Of a stretch of DNA of 64,000 bases, positions 43,729-51,440 are shown one piece after another; position 1 is the first letter of the stretch; every line of letters starts with the position of its first letter. The stretch spans positions 26,194 to 90,193 of the forward strand of contig JAIQFC010000023.1 of assembly GCA_020073465.1 (NCBI GenBank), read 5' to 3'. The translations under genes and the position numbers were made by a program. Below the pieces are notes generated by a model. It had not been told where the DNA came from. It saw nothing but the letters and a program-made list of their open reading frames with translations, and did no database searches. This DNA comes from Terriglobia bacterium (GTDB lineage: Bacteria > Acidobacteriota > Terriglobia > Terriglobales > Acidobacteriaceae).

Positions 43729-45471
43729 ATGCGAACCCGGCTCTGCCTGTGGATTGGTCTGTTCGCTGCGACGATCTCGCCAGCCCAGACCCCACCTCCA
43801 AAGCCCCAGCCCCCCGACGCGAACGTTCCCCAGTTCGAAGACGTTGCCCAGCAAGCAGGACTCACCGTCCCCCACATTTCTTCGCCCGACAAGAAGTACA
43901 TCGTCGAATCCATGAGCGGCGGCGTAGGGCTGATCGACTGCGACAACGACGGCAAACTCGACATCATCACCGTCAACGGTTCCACCGTCGAGCGCTATCG
44001 CAAAGGCGGTGACCCGCTGATCACGCTCTATCACCAGGATACTGGTCGCAATGGAAATGACATCAAGTTCACCGATATCACCAGGCAAGCCGGATTGACC
44101 CGCAAAGGCTGGGGCATGGGCATCGCCGTGGCCGACTTCGACAACGACGGCTGGCAGGACATCTACGTCACCGGATTCGGCGGCAACGCGCTCTATCGCA
44201 ATCTGGGCAACTGCAAATTCGAAGATGTGACGGAGAAAGCGGGAGTTGCCGCTGGTGGTTTCAGCACGGGTGCAGCCTGGGCCGATTACGATCGTGACGG
44301 CCATGTCGATCTCTTCGTCTCGCGCTACGTCCACGTCGAAATCGACAAGCTGCCCGAGTTTGGCAATGACCCGCGATTCTGCCGCTTCAAGGGAGTGCTG
44401 GTGCAGTGCGGCCCCTGGGGTATGCCGGGCGAATCCGACTTGCTGTTTCACAACAAGGGCGACGGAACCTTCGAAGAAGTTTCGAAGAAGGCCGGAGTGG
44501 ATGACCCTCATCACTACTACGGCCTGGGCGCGACCTGGGGCGACTACGACAATGACGGCTGGCCCGACCTCTACCTCGCCAACGATGCCGGCCCCAACTT
44601 CCTCTACCACAACAAGCACGACGGCACATTCGAAGACATCGGTCTACTCTCCGGCGTCGCCCTGAGCGGCGACGGCTTGCAGCAAGGCTCGATGGGTGTC
44701 GCCTGGGGCGACTACCTGCACGAAGGCCGCCTGTCGATATTCGTCACCAACTTTGTCGAGCAAGGCTCCGCCCTCTATCACAACCTGGGGAGTGACAGTT
44801 TCTCCGACGTCAGCGTACGCGCCAAGGTGATGAAGCCAACCTATCCCCTGGTCAGTTGGGGCACATCGTTCTTCGACATGGACAACGACGGCTGGCCCGA
44901 TATTTTCGTCGACAGCGGACATGTCTATCCTCAGGTCGACACCATTCCCGGTGGTACGCCGTACCGCCAGCCGCTGGTCCTGTTCCGCAATCATCGCGAT
45001 GGCACGTTTGAAGACGTCTCCTCGGTGCTCGCGAAGCTCCCGCCACAATCCCGCCGCGGCGCCGCATTCGGCGATATCAACAACGACGGCAACGTGGACA
45101 TCGTCGTCCTCAACGTGGGCGCGCCGCCGTCGCTCCTGATCAACCACAACGACAACCCGAATCACCGCGTGCTGTTCAAGCTGGTGGGGACGAAGACCAA
45201 CAAGGCGGCGATCGGAGCGCGAGTCACTGTGAAGGCCGGTTCGCTCGTGCAGTTCGACGAAGTGCGCGGGGGTGCGAGCTATATTTCACAGAACGATTTG
45301 CGCCTGCATTTCGGCCTGGGCTCAAACGACAAAATGAACGAAGTCACCATCCGCTGGCCCAACGGGGGAACAGAAATTCTTCATGATGTCCCAGCGGATT
45401 TCATCTACACGATAACCGAAGGTGCAGGAATTCAGCAGAACGCGGCGCTGCCTCCGCTGCCGCAACGCTGA
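43729..45471 (+). CDS. Secreted CRTAC1-family protein (VCBS/FG-GAP + ASPIC/UnbV)
   Basis: 580 residues with a signal peptide (TRLCLWIGLFAATISPAQT). The body is a beta-propeller of VCBS/FG-GAP repeats carrying calcium-binding DxDxDG loops: DCDNDGKLD, DFDNDGWQD, DYDRDGHVD, DYDNDGWPD, DMDNDGWPD and DINNDGNVD. The C-terminus is an ASPIC/UnbV domain (GGASYISQNDLRLHFGLG, VTIRWPNGG). Two relatives lie at 54-60 kb next to the five-haem cytochrome. The family is abundant in Acidobacteriota and Planctomycetota; its function is unknown, with surface binding or adhesion as the usual guess. Confidence 0.9.
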   Translation: MRTRLCLWIGLFAATISPAQTPPPKPQPPDANVPQFEDVAQQAGLTVPHISSPDKKYIVESMSGGVGLIDCDNDGKLDIITVNGSTVERYRKGGDPLITLYHQDTGRNGNDIKFTDITRQAGLTRKGWGMGIAVADFDNDGWQDIYVTGFGGNALYRNLGNCKFEDVTEKAGVAAGGFSTGAAWADYDRDGHVDLFVSRYVHVEIDKLPEFGNDPRFCRFKGVLVQCGPWGMPGESDLLFHNKGDGTFEEVSKKAGVDDPHHYYGLGATWGDYDNDGWPDLYLANDAGPNFLYHNKHDGTFEDIGLLSGVALSGDGLQQGSMGVAWGDYLHEGRLSIFVTNFVEQGSALYHNLGSDSFSDVSVRAKVMKPTYPLVSWGTSFFDMDNDGWPDIFVDSGHVYPQVDTIPGGTPYRQPLVLFRNHRDGTFEDVSSVLAKLPPQSRRGAAFGDINNDGNVDIVVLNVGAPPSLLINHNDNPNHRVLFKLVGTKTNKAAIGARVTVKAGSLVQFDEVRGGASYISQNDLRLHFGLGSNDKMNEVTIRWPNGGTEILHDVPADFIYTITEGAGIQQNAALPPLPQR

Positions 45472-45607
45472 AGTCTCTTCGATTCCCGGCAGCGTGCTAT
45501 CGGCTACCTTCACAATCGCAGGGTGCAATCCACTTCTGCTGATGCGCCCGTCCGGTCTCAAGAAAAAACTCCGAATGCCGATAACCCAAAAGGGATGGGC
45601 CTTTGTC

Positions 45608-46042
45608 ATGAAGAGATGGAGATGGCTCGTAGTGCTGATGTGTGTCGGAACGTGGTCTGCACATGCACAAGCGCCTGTCGATACTGATTCGAGAGTGCTA
45701 GCGCTGGAGCGTCTATGGGGCCAAGCGGCACAATTCCGCGACATAAAGGCACTCGAATCGATCTTCGACAAGTCTCTTGTCTACGTGCACATTGATGGCA
45801 GATTGATGACGAAAGCGGAGGTACTGGAAGACACCAGAATGGCCAGCTCAGTGGACATTGTGGTCGAGTCTTCCATGGCGCGTTCGCATGGAAACACGGT
45901 AATCGTCGCGGGTATTTTGCGGTTAAAAGGGGTTGAAGGGGGGAAGCCATACCTGCGCCGTGGCCGTTTCGTGGACACCTGGTTGTATGAGGAAGGCCAT
46001 TGGATGTGCGTCTCCAGCATGACCACACCCATGCAAAGATGA
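45608..46042 (+). CDS. Secreted SnoaL-like/DUF4440 protein, first of a pair
   Basis: 144 residues from ATG 45608. A signal peptide (RWRWLVVLMCVGTWSAHA) precedes an NTF2-like fold typical of DUF4440 (LERLWGQAAQFRDIKALESI, VYVHIDGRLMTKAEVLEDT, RRGRFVDTWLYEEGHWMCVS). Such domains bind small molecules or act as simple isomerases; nothing specific can be said. The next gene is a paralogue 46 bases downstream on the same strand, so the two are probably one transcript. Confidence 0.78.
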   Translation: MKRWRWLVVLMCVGTWSAHAQAPVDTDSRVLALERLWGQAAQFRDIKALESIFDKSLVYVHIDGRLMTKAEVLEDTRMASSVDIVVESSMARSHGNTVIVAGILRLKGVEGGKPYLRRGRFVDTWLYEEGHWMCVSSMTTPMQR

Positions 46043-46088
46043 ATGAACGAAAGGGTTGTCTTTCCCTGGGTCCTGTTTTGCGGAATTT

Positions 46089-46538
46089 ATGAAAACGATC
46101 GCGATGGTATTAACCATCGTCTGCGCGACAGCGGCGATGATCCCGGGGCAAGAGACCGGTTCTGACTCTGGCGTTGCAGCGAAAATTCGCGAGTTGGAGT
46201 ACGCCAGATTCGACGCACAACGACGCAAAGATAACCTTACTCTGGATGCAATGTTCGACAATGCTCTGATATGGGTTGATCCCGACGGCGTGCAGTTGAC
46301 CAAGGCCGATTACCTGGTAAACCTACGCTTGGCAAGCACCAACGTACTTGAGACCGGCCCGGCATCAATGACCGTACACGTGCTGGGAGATGCTGCGGTT
46401 GTGTTTGGCATTTACCAGGTAAGGGGAGTGAAAGGCGGTCGACCCTACCTGCAGCGCGCTCGTTTCATCAATACCTGGGCGCTCAAGAATGGAAAGTGGG
46501 TGTGCATCGCCGCGACTGCAACGTCATCAATCTCGTAA
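46089..46538 (+). CDS. Secreted SnoaL-like/DUF4440 protein, second of a pair
   Basis: 149 residues from ATG 46089, with a signal peptide (TIAMVLTIVCATAAMIPG). It shares the order of conserved segments with the preceding protein (LEYARFDAQRRKDNLTLDAM, IWVDPDGVQLTKADYLVNLR, QRARFINTWALKNGKWVCIA), showing a tandem duplication that has diverged strongly. Function unknown. Confidence 0.78.
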   Translation: MKTIAMVLTIVCATAAMIPGQETGSDSGVAAKIRELEYARFDAQRRKDNLTLDAMFDNALIWVDPDGVQLTKADYLVNLRLASTNVLETGPASMTVHVLGDAAVVFGIYQVRGVKGGRPYLQRARFINTWALKNGKWVCIAATATSSIS

Positions 46539-46629
46539 CAGAACATCCCCGCGTTAGCCGTTGCCAACTGACGCCAACAGGCCTTGGCACTCAGCGTGAA
46601 TTGCCTGGCTGCATATTCAGGGAGCAGCC

Positions 46630-47955
46630 CTATTCGATGCCCAGTTGTCTCTGGATTTGCTCCAGCGGCACACCTTTCGTCTCCGGAACCAGTGTCTTCA
46701 CCCAAACCAGTTGAAGAACCATCATCCCGGCAAAAAACGAGAAAACGTAGCCGGGTGGGAAGGAGGCGACCATCCTCGGAAAGAACGTTGTGAGCGTGGC
46801 GGCGAAAATCCAGTGCGTGAAGCTGCCCAAGGTCTGACCTTCCGCGCGATGACGATTGGGGAAAATTTCCGAGATGAATACCCAAATCACTGCTCCCTGC
46901 CCGATCGCATGGGCAGCGATGAAGGCGAAGATGCATACCGGCACGATCGAAAAATGACCCGTAAAGAAGGCCCAGGCCACCATGCCGAGCGAAGTGATGT
47001 AGCCGAACGACCCAATATAAAGAAGAGTGCGCCGGCCCAGCCGGTCAATCAGCCAGAGGCCGACAAAAGTGAAAATGAGATTGGTAAGGCCAATGCCGAT
47101 GGACTGCAGCATCGCGGCTTTTGCGGCGAGGCCGGTCAGTTCAAAGATGCGAGGTGCGAAATACAAAATCGCATTGATGCCGGAAAGTTGGTTGAAGAAG
47201 GCAATCAGGATCGCCAGCAGAATCGGTTTGCGAAGTCGTCTCGTCCAGAAATGTCCCGACGTTCCCTGCTCCAAGGATGCAGCGATAATCTCGTCGGCCT
47301 GAGTTCCGACTTCGGCTGTCGAAACGTCAGGTTCGATCCGCTGCAGGACTTGCAGACCAGCCTCGCGGTCGCCCTTCCTGCTGAGCAGCCAACGTGGGCT
47401 TTCAGGAAGGCCAAAGCAGAACACCGCATAGAGCAACGACGGAAACGCGGCCACACCCAGCATCCAGCGCCAGGCGTTTTCGCCGATGCCTGCGAGCAGC
47501 GCGTTCGAGACGAACGCGATCAGGATGCCAAAAACAATGTTGAACTGGAACATGCCGGCCAGTCGTCCGCGATGCTTCGGCGGCGCGATCTCCGAAATGT
47601 ACATCGGGGCAACCACGGTGGAGATGCCGATGCCCAACCCACCGATGACGCGTGCCATGATGAAAATGGCAACGTTTGGTGCCAACCCCGATCCCACCGC
47701 ACCGACAAAGTAGAGAACGCCGATCCAAAGCAGCGTGGCTTTGCGTCCGAATCGATCAGCGGGCCATCCACCGAGCAGGGAACCAACGACGGTGCCGTAA
47801 AGGGCCGAAGCCATGGCAATGCCGTGCAGCCCCGGACTCAGACCCCAAAGCGACTGAATGGTTTTCTCGGCGCCCGAAATAACGACGGTGTCGAAACCGA
47901 AAAGAAATCCGGCAAGTGCCGACGTGAGCGACCAGAAGAAGATGCGACGATTCAT
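46630..47955 (-). CDS. MFS sugar porter
   Basis: 441 residues with 12 predicted transmembrane helices. Sugar-porter motifs: GFDTVVISGAEKTIQ in helix 1, DRFGRKATLL between helices 2-3, PESPRWLL before the central loop, DRLGRRTLLY between helices 8-9 and PETKGVPLEQIQ at the end. It imports a hexose or pentose with protons. ATG 47955 is the start; the frame extends upstream only through a 7-bp tandem repeat. Xylose is a reasonable guess given xylB nearby, but specificity is not visible. Confidence 0.9.
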   Translation of the reverse strand: MNRRIFFWSLTSALAGFLFGFDTVVISGAEKTIQSLWGLSPGLHGIAMASALYGTVVGSLLGGWPADRFGRKATLLWIGVLYFVGAVGSGLAPNVAIFIMARVIGGLGIGISTVVAPMYISEIAPPKHRGRLAGMFQFNIVFGILIAFVSNALLAGIGENAWRWMLGVAAFPSLLYAVFCFGLPESPRWLLSRKGDREAGLQVLQRIEPDVSTAEVGTQADEIIAASLEQGTSGHFWTRRLRKPILLAILIAFFNQLSGINAILYFAPRIFELTGLAAKAAMLQSIGIGLTNLIFTFVGLWLIDRLGRRTLLYIGSFGYITSLGMVAWAFFTGHFSIVPVCIFAFIAAHAIGQGAVIWVFISEIFPNRHRAEGQTLGSFTHWIFAATLTTFFPRMVASFPPGYVFSFFAGMMVLQLVWVKTLVPETKGVPLEQIQRQLGIE

Positions 47956-47970
47956 AAGTGGGTGGTGGCT

Positions 47971-48019
47971 GAGAACTGAGAACTGAGAACTGAGAACTGA
48001 GAACTGAGAACTGAGAACT
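47971..48019. repeat. Seven tandem copies of GAGAACT
   Basis: Seven perfect head-to-tail 7-bp units lie between the transporter start and the end of the rhodanese gene. The unit number is likely to vary by slippage and sits within the transporter leader, where it could change spacing. Confidence 0.9.
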
Positions 48020-48023
48020 GCAT

Positions 48024-48401
48024 TCACCCCTTGGTCAACGGATACCCCTTCTCCCGCCAGTCGCGAATCCCGCCATCCATCGAAATCACGTTCTTATAGC
48101 CCATCTTCTGGAGGTTGTCGGCCGCCAGAGCTGAGCGGAACCCGCCGCCGCAGTACAGCACCAGTTCGGTGTCGAGCGCAGGGACGCGCGCCTCAATATC
48201 GCGTTCGATGACGCCCTTCCCGAGATGAATCGCACCCGGCAGATGATCCTTGGCGTATTCGCTTTCCTCGCGCACGTCGACGAGCACAAACTTGTCCCCG
48301 CGATCCACTCGCTTCTTAACTTCGTCCACATTGGTCTCACGAACGCGCGACTTGGCGTCGTCCACGATCTTCAGAAAACGCGGAGGATGCTGATGAGCCA
48401 T
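48024..48401 (-). CDS. Single-domain rhodanese
   Basis: 125 residues from ATG 48401, which follows GGAG. The active-site loop is LYCGGGFRSALA with the persulphide-forming cysteine, and the domain opens VDRGDKFVLVDVREESEYAK. It probably transfers sulphane sulphur; the acceptor is unknown. It ends next to the 7-bp repeat upstream of the sugar porter, on the same strand. Confidence 0.88.
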   Translation of the reverse strand: MAHQHPPRFLKIVDDAKSRVRETNVDEVKKRVDRGDKFVLVDVREESEYAKDHLPGAIHLGKGVIERDIEARVPALDTELVLYCGGGFRSALAADNLQKMGYKNVISMDGGIRDWREKGYPLTKG

Positions 48402-48482
48402 AGGCACTCCTTTACCATCACTCGGCGAGGAACATCCTACCAAGTGTTGTTGGATTGTGCATGGCAATAACCCTCCACCGTC

Positions 48483-48584
48483 TGTCATCCCGAGCCAAGC
48501 GAGGGATCCAGGTTCTTGCTTGCGCCGCTACAAGTTTTGTGAGGCAGGCAACAACCCGGATCCCTCGCTTCGCTCGGGATGACA
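48483..48584. repeat. 27-bp inverted repeat pair of the GTCATCCCGAGC family
   Basis: 48483-48509 and 48558-48584 are inverted copies of TGTCATCCCGAGC...GGGATCC, matching at 26 of 27 positions, with a 48-base loop. It is a complete element of the repeat family seen as half-sites elsewhere in the window. It occupies the divergent spacer between the rhodanese and rluB genes. Confidence 0.8.
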
Positions 48585-48630
48585 AACCGTTGAACTTGCA
48601 TTGAGCGCGGTTGCTCGAACTTCAGTTAGC

Positions 48631-49560
48631 ATGAACCCCGTGAAGCCGGAGGAAAGACCGCGCCGCGTCGCCCTGGCTCGAGCCCTCTCCAAGCTGGGCT
48701 ACTGCTCCCGCTCCCAGGCCGCTGCCTTGATTCGTGCAGGACGCGTGCGTCTGAACGGAAGCGTTCGCCGTAACCCGGAGACCCCAGTCCATCTGGAGCA
48801 GGACCGCATCCTGGTGGACGAGCGGCCGATCGAGTCAGAAGGAAAGGTCTACCTCATGCTGAACAAGCCGCGCGGCGTCGTGACAACGGCTTCCGATGAA
48901 AAAGGCCGGGACACCGTGTATTCGCTGTTGAACGAAAGATCCGCGAGCGCGGATGGGAGTGGCCGGTCAGCAAGCGCCTTGCCCTGGGTTGCTCCCGTCG
49001 GCCGCCTCGACAAAGCCAGCGAAGGCCTGTTGTTGCTGACCAACGATTCGGAATGGGGAGCCCGTGTTGCCGCGCCCGAGACTCACCTGGAAAAAATCTA
49101 CCACGTGCAAATCGGGATTGTCGCCGACGAGAAGTTGGTCCAATCGCTGATGCGCGGAGTGAAGAGTGAAGAGGGTGACACGCTGCGCGCCAGGCAAGTG
49201 CGCATCCTGCGTTCCGGCCAGAAAAACAGCTGGCTCGAAATTGTTCTCGATGAAGGCAAGAACCGCCAGATCCGCCGCATGCTGGCTGCCCGCGGTGTGG
49301 AAGTACTTCGGCTGGTAAGAGTCACCATCGGCCCGCTGCAACTGGGCAAACTGCAGAAAGGTGCGTTCCGTACTCTAACCAAGGAAGAGAAGCAACTGCT
49401 CGACCGCGCGATGAGATATTCGGGTGCGACACGTACCAGACACGAAGTGGCGGAAGAATGCGGCCCACAGCCTGCCCTGAGCCTGCCGAAGGGGCGCAAG
49501 CCGTGGGTCGCAGAGCGAAAAGTCAATAAGCCCCGAAGGGGCGAAAGAAAAGATTCCTGA
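48631..49560 (+). CDS. Pseudouridine synthase of the RluB/RsuA family
   Basis: 309 residues from ATG 48631 (TTG 48601 is an alternative). An S4 RNA-binding domain (RVALARALSKLGYCSRSQAA, IRAGRVRLNG) precedes the catalytic domain, with the catalytic aspartate in VGRLDKASEGLLLLTND and the tail motif GKNRQIRRML. It modifies a uridine in rRNA. Two oddities: a serine/alanine-rich insertion of about 20 residues just before the catalytic loop, and a basic tail (PQPALSLPKGRKP) translated from a dispersed repeat. Confidence 0.92.
   Translation: MNPVKPEERPRRVALARALSKLGYCSRSQAAALIRAGRVRLNGSVRRNPETPVHLEQDRILVDERPIESEGKVYLMLNKPRGVVTTASDEKGRDTVYSLLNERSASADGSGRSASALPWVAPVGRLDKASEGLLLLTNDSEWGARVAAPETHLEKIYHVQIGIVADEKLVQSLMRGVKSEEGDTLRARQVRILRSGQKNSWLEIVLDEGKNRQIRRMLAARGVEVLRLVRVTIGPLQLGKLQKGAFRTLTKEEKQLLDRAMRYSGATRTRHEVAEECGPQPALSLPKGRKPWVAERKVNKPRRGERKDS
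49470..49496. repeat. Dispersed repeat GCCTGCCCTGAGCCTGCCGA within rluB
   Basis: A copy of the 'CCCTGAGC...CGAAGGGGC' repeat lies inside the last codons of rluB, encoding PALSLPKGR. It extends the C-terminus beyond the conserved enzyme. Confidence 0.6.
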
Positions 49561-49592
49561 GAACGAGGCGGCTTGCTGAACACCCGACCCCA

Positions 49593-51014
49593 ATGCCCAT
49601 GACTGATCCTACTTTCCTCCCCGCCCTTGTTATGGCGGAACAAATCCGCGAGAAGCAGATCTCCGCCGTTGAACTGGTCGACGCGCATCTCGCAAAAATC
49701 GAAAAGCTGAACCCCAAGTTGAACGCGTTTGTGCACCTCGGCGCGGAACGGGCGCGGCAAAGCGCTCGCGAGGCTGAAGCCGCAGTCATGTCCGGCAACC
49801 CCCTGGGCCCGCTGCACGGCGTCCCCATCAGCATCAAGAGTTCGATCGAAGTCGCCGGTTTGCGCTGCGAAGCCGGAACCCGGCTGCGCCGCGGCTTCGT
49901 CGCCAAGCAGGACGCGCCCTTGGTCTCGCGTCTCAAAAACGCCGGCGCGATCGTGCTGGGCGTCACCAACACTCCCGAACTGCTGATGGCCTGGGAAACC
50001 GACAACCTGCTCTACGGCCGAACCAAGAGTCCCTGGGACCTGGAGCGCACGCCCGGCGGTTCGAGTGGTGGCGAGGCAGCCGCGATTGCCGCAGGGATGT
50101 CCGCCGGCGGCGTCGGCAGCGACGGCGGCGGTTCGATTCGCGTGCCCGCACATTTCAGCGGTATTTGTGGACTGAAACCCACTCCCGGACGCATCCCGAC
50201 GACCGGACACTATCCCACATCAGCCGGGCCGTTCGCATTGCTCGGTGTGGTGGGCCCGATGGCTCGCACGGTCGCGGATCTGAGGGTGTTGTTCGAAGCC
50301 ATGCAAGGCCCCGACGACGGCGATACCTGCGCCGCACCTGTTCCCCTGCGCTGGCCGGCGAACGATGAAGTCAAGAAATTGCGAATCGGCTATTTCGAAG
50401 ACGACGGCCGTACACCCGTGACTCCGGAAACTCGCACTGCCGTCCGCACCGCCGCCGAAGCCTTGCGCCGTGCCGGTTTCCCGATCGAGCCGTTCCGTCC
50501 CCAAGGGCTCGAAGAAGCCCGCCTCCTCTGGCACAAGTTCTTTGTGGTCGCGGGCGGAATGCTGATTCGGCCCATGATCCGCGGCCGCGAACACGACCTC
50601 AGCCCGATCCTCAGCCAGTTCCTCGAGTGGGCCTCCGCCGAAAAGCCCCACACCGGCGAGGCATTGCTCGATGCATGGATCCGCCGCGATGCCGCCCGCG
50701 CACAATTCTTCGCCCAGATGCAGAAGTATCCCATCTTGCTGTGCCCCGCCGCCGCGATCCCCGCATTCCGTCACGGCGAGCGCAGTTGGACCATCGATGG
50801 CAAGACCGTCGACTACCTCGACGCCTGGAGCTACACCGAATGGTTCAACCTGCTCGGCAATCCCGGCGCCGTCGTTCCCGTTGGCCAGTCGCCCGAGGGC
50901 TTGCCCATCGGCGTGCAGATCGTCGGCCGTCCGTGGGAAGAAGAGCAGGTATTAGCCGTTGCGGAATTGCTCGAGAAAGAATGTGGCGCTTGGCGACGTC
51001 CGCCGATTGCCTAA
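49593..51014 (+). CDS. Amidase signature family enzyme
   Basis: 473 residues. The Ser-cisSer-Lys triad is visible: Lys in GVPISIKSSIEVAG, and the glycine/serine-rich signature RTPGGSSGGEAAAIAAGMSA followed by GSDGGGSIRVPAHFSGICGL. Close to GatA-type and acylamidase enzymes; with no gatB or gatC nearby it is more likely a catabolic amidase. The substrate is unknown. ATG 49593 or 49599 could start it; neither has a strong ribosome site. Confidence 0.9.
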   Translation: MPMTDPTFLPALVMAEQIREKQISAVELVDAHLAKIEKLNPKLNAFVHLGAERARQSAREAEAAVMSGNPLGPLHGVPISIKSSIEVAGLRCEAGTRLRRGFVAKQDAPLVSRLKNAGAIVLGVTNTPELLMAWETDNLLYGRTKSPWDLERTPGGSSGGEAAAIAAGMSAGGVGSDGGGSIRVPAHFSGICGLKPTPGRIPTTGHYPTSAGPFALLGVVGPMARTVADLRVLFEAMQGPDDGDTCAAPVPLRWPANDEVKKLRIGYFEDDGRTPVTPETRTAVRTAAEALRRAGFPIEPFRPQGLEEARLLWHKFFVVAGGMLIRPMIRGREHDLSPILSQFLEWASAEKPHTGEALLDAWIRRDAARAQFFAQMQKYPILLCPAAAIPAFRHGERSWTIDGKTVDYLDAWSYTEWFNLLGNPGAVVPVGQSPEGLPIGVQIVGRPWEEEQVLAVAELLEKECGAWRRPPIA

Positions 51015-51440
51015 GACCAGTTTTCTGCGCCGCAGTGACTGGGACGTGTTTCACAATTGGATTTGAAAGGGCACGGCTTCCAGCCGTGCCGCAAAGGGCC
51101 CCCAATGACCAGGGGCTCAGAGTGTACGTGAGAACTGAATTCCGGGTGAAGGATCGGCAAAGCCCAGCCCGCATGGGCGGCATTCATTAGCCCAGGGCGT
51201 AAGCCCTGGGTGCGGTGTGAACAAAGAGCAAGTCCCGGTCCCGTTAGGGACGGCACGAGTTCTCTGCACACTCCTTAGCCCTGAGACCCGCAACAGACCA
51301 TCAATCGTGGGCATTCATGAGCATGCATAGTATTTTTGTACTATTCCGCCTCCGACTTCTGCTGAGTAACTTGGTGATCACGCGATTTCAGCCACTGTGG
51401 GGCTGATTTTCGACACCGTAAAACTCTTCTTCCGTTCCTG
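51015..51440. repeat. Repeat-rich noncoding spacer
   Basis: No gene is seen in these 426 bases. They contain a perfect 9-bp hairpin GGCACGGCT/AGCCGTGCC (51070-51090), a perfect 8-bp hairpin CCCAGGGC/GCCCTGGG with a 4-base loop (51191-51210), and a CCCGTTAGGGACGG element (51231-51254). These resemble several types of REP-like dispersed elements laid side by side. An AT-richer stretch after 51330 is the likely promoter region of the cytochrome gene, but no clear boxes are seen. Confidence 0.6.

Noticed and set aside
43585..44619. A 344-residue minus-strand open frame opposite the CRTAC1 gene
   Set aside because: It mirrors the C-ending codons of the DxDxDG repeats on the other strand (a valine/glycine-rich shadow) and has no recognisable domain; the plus-strand gene has clear motifs.
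46645..47979. A 444-residue plus-strand open frame opposite the sugar porter
   Set aside because: It is highly charged, lacks any motif, and lies exactly antisense to a clear 12-helix transporter.
47971..48019. A minimal CRISPR-like array
   Set aside because: The units are 7 bp and directly adjacent with no spacers, so this is a simple tandem repeat; no cas gene is present.
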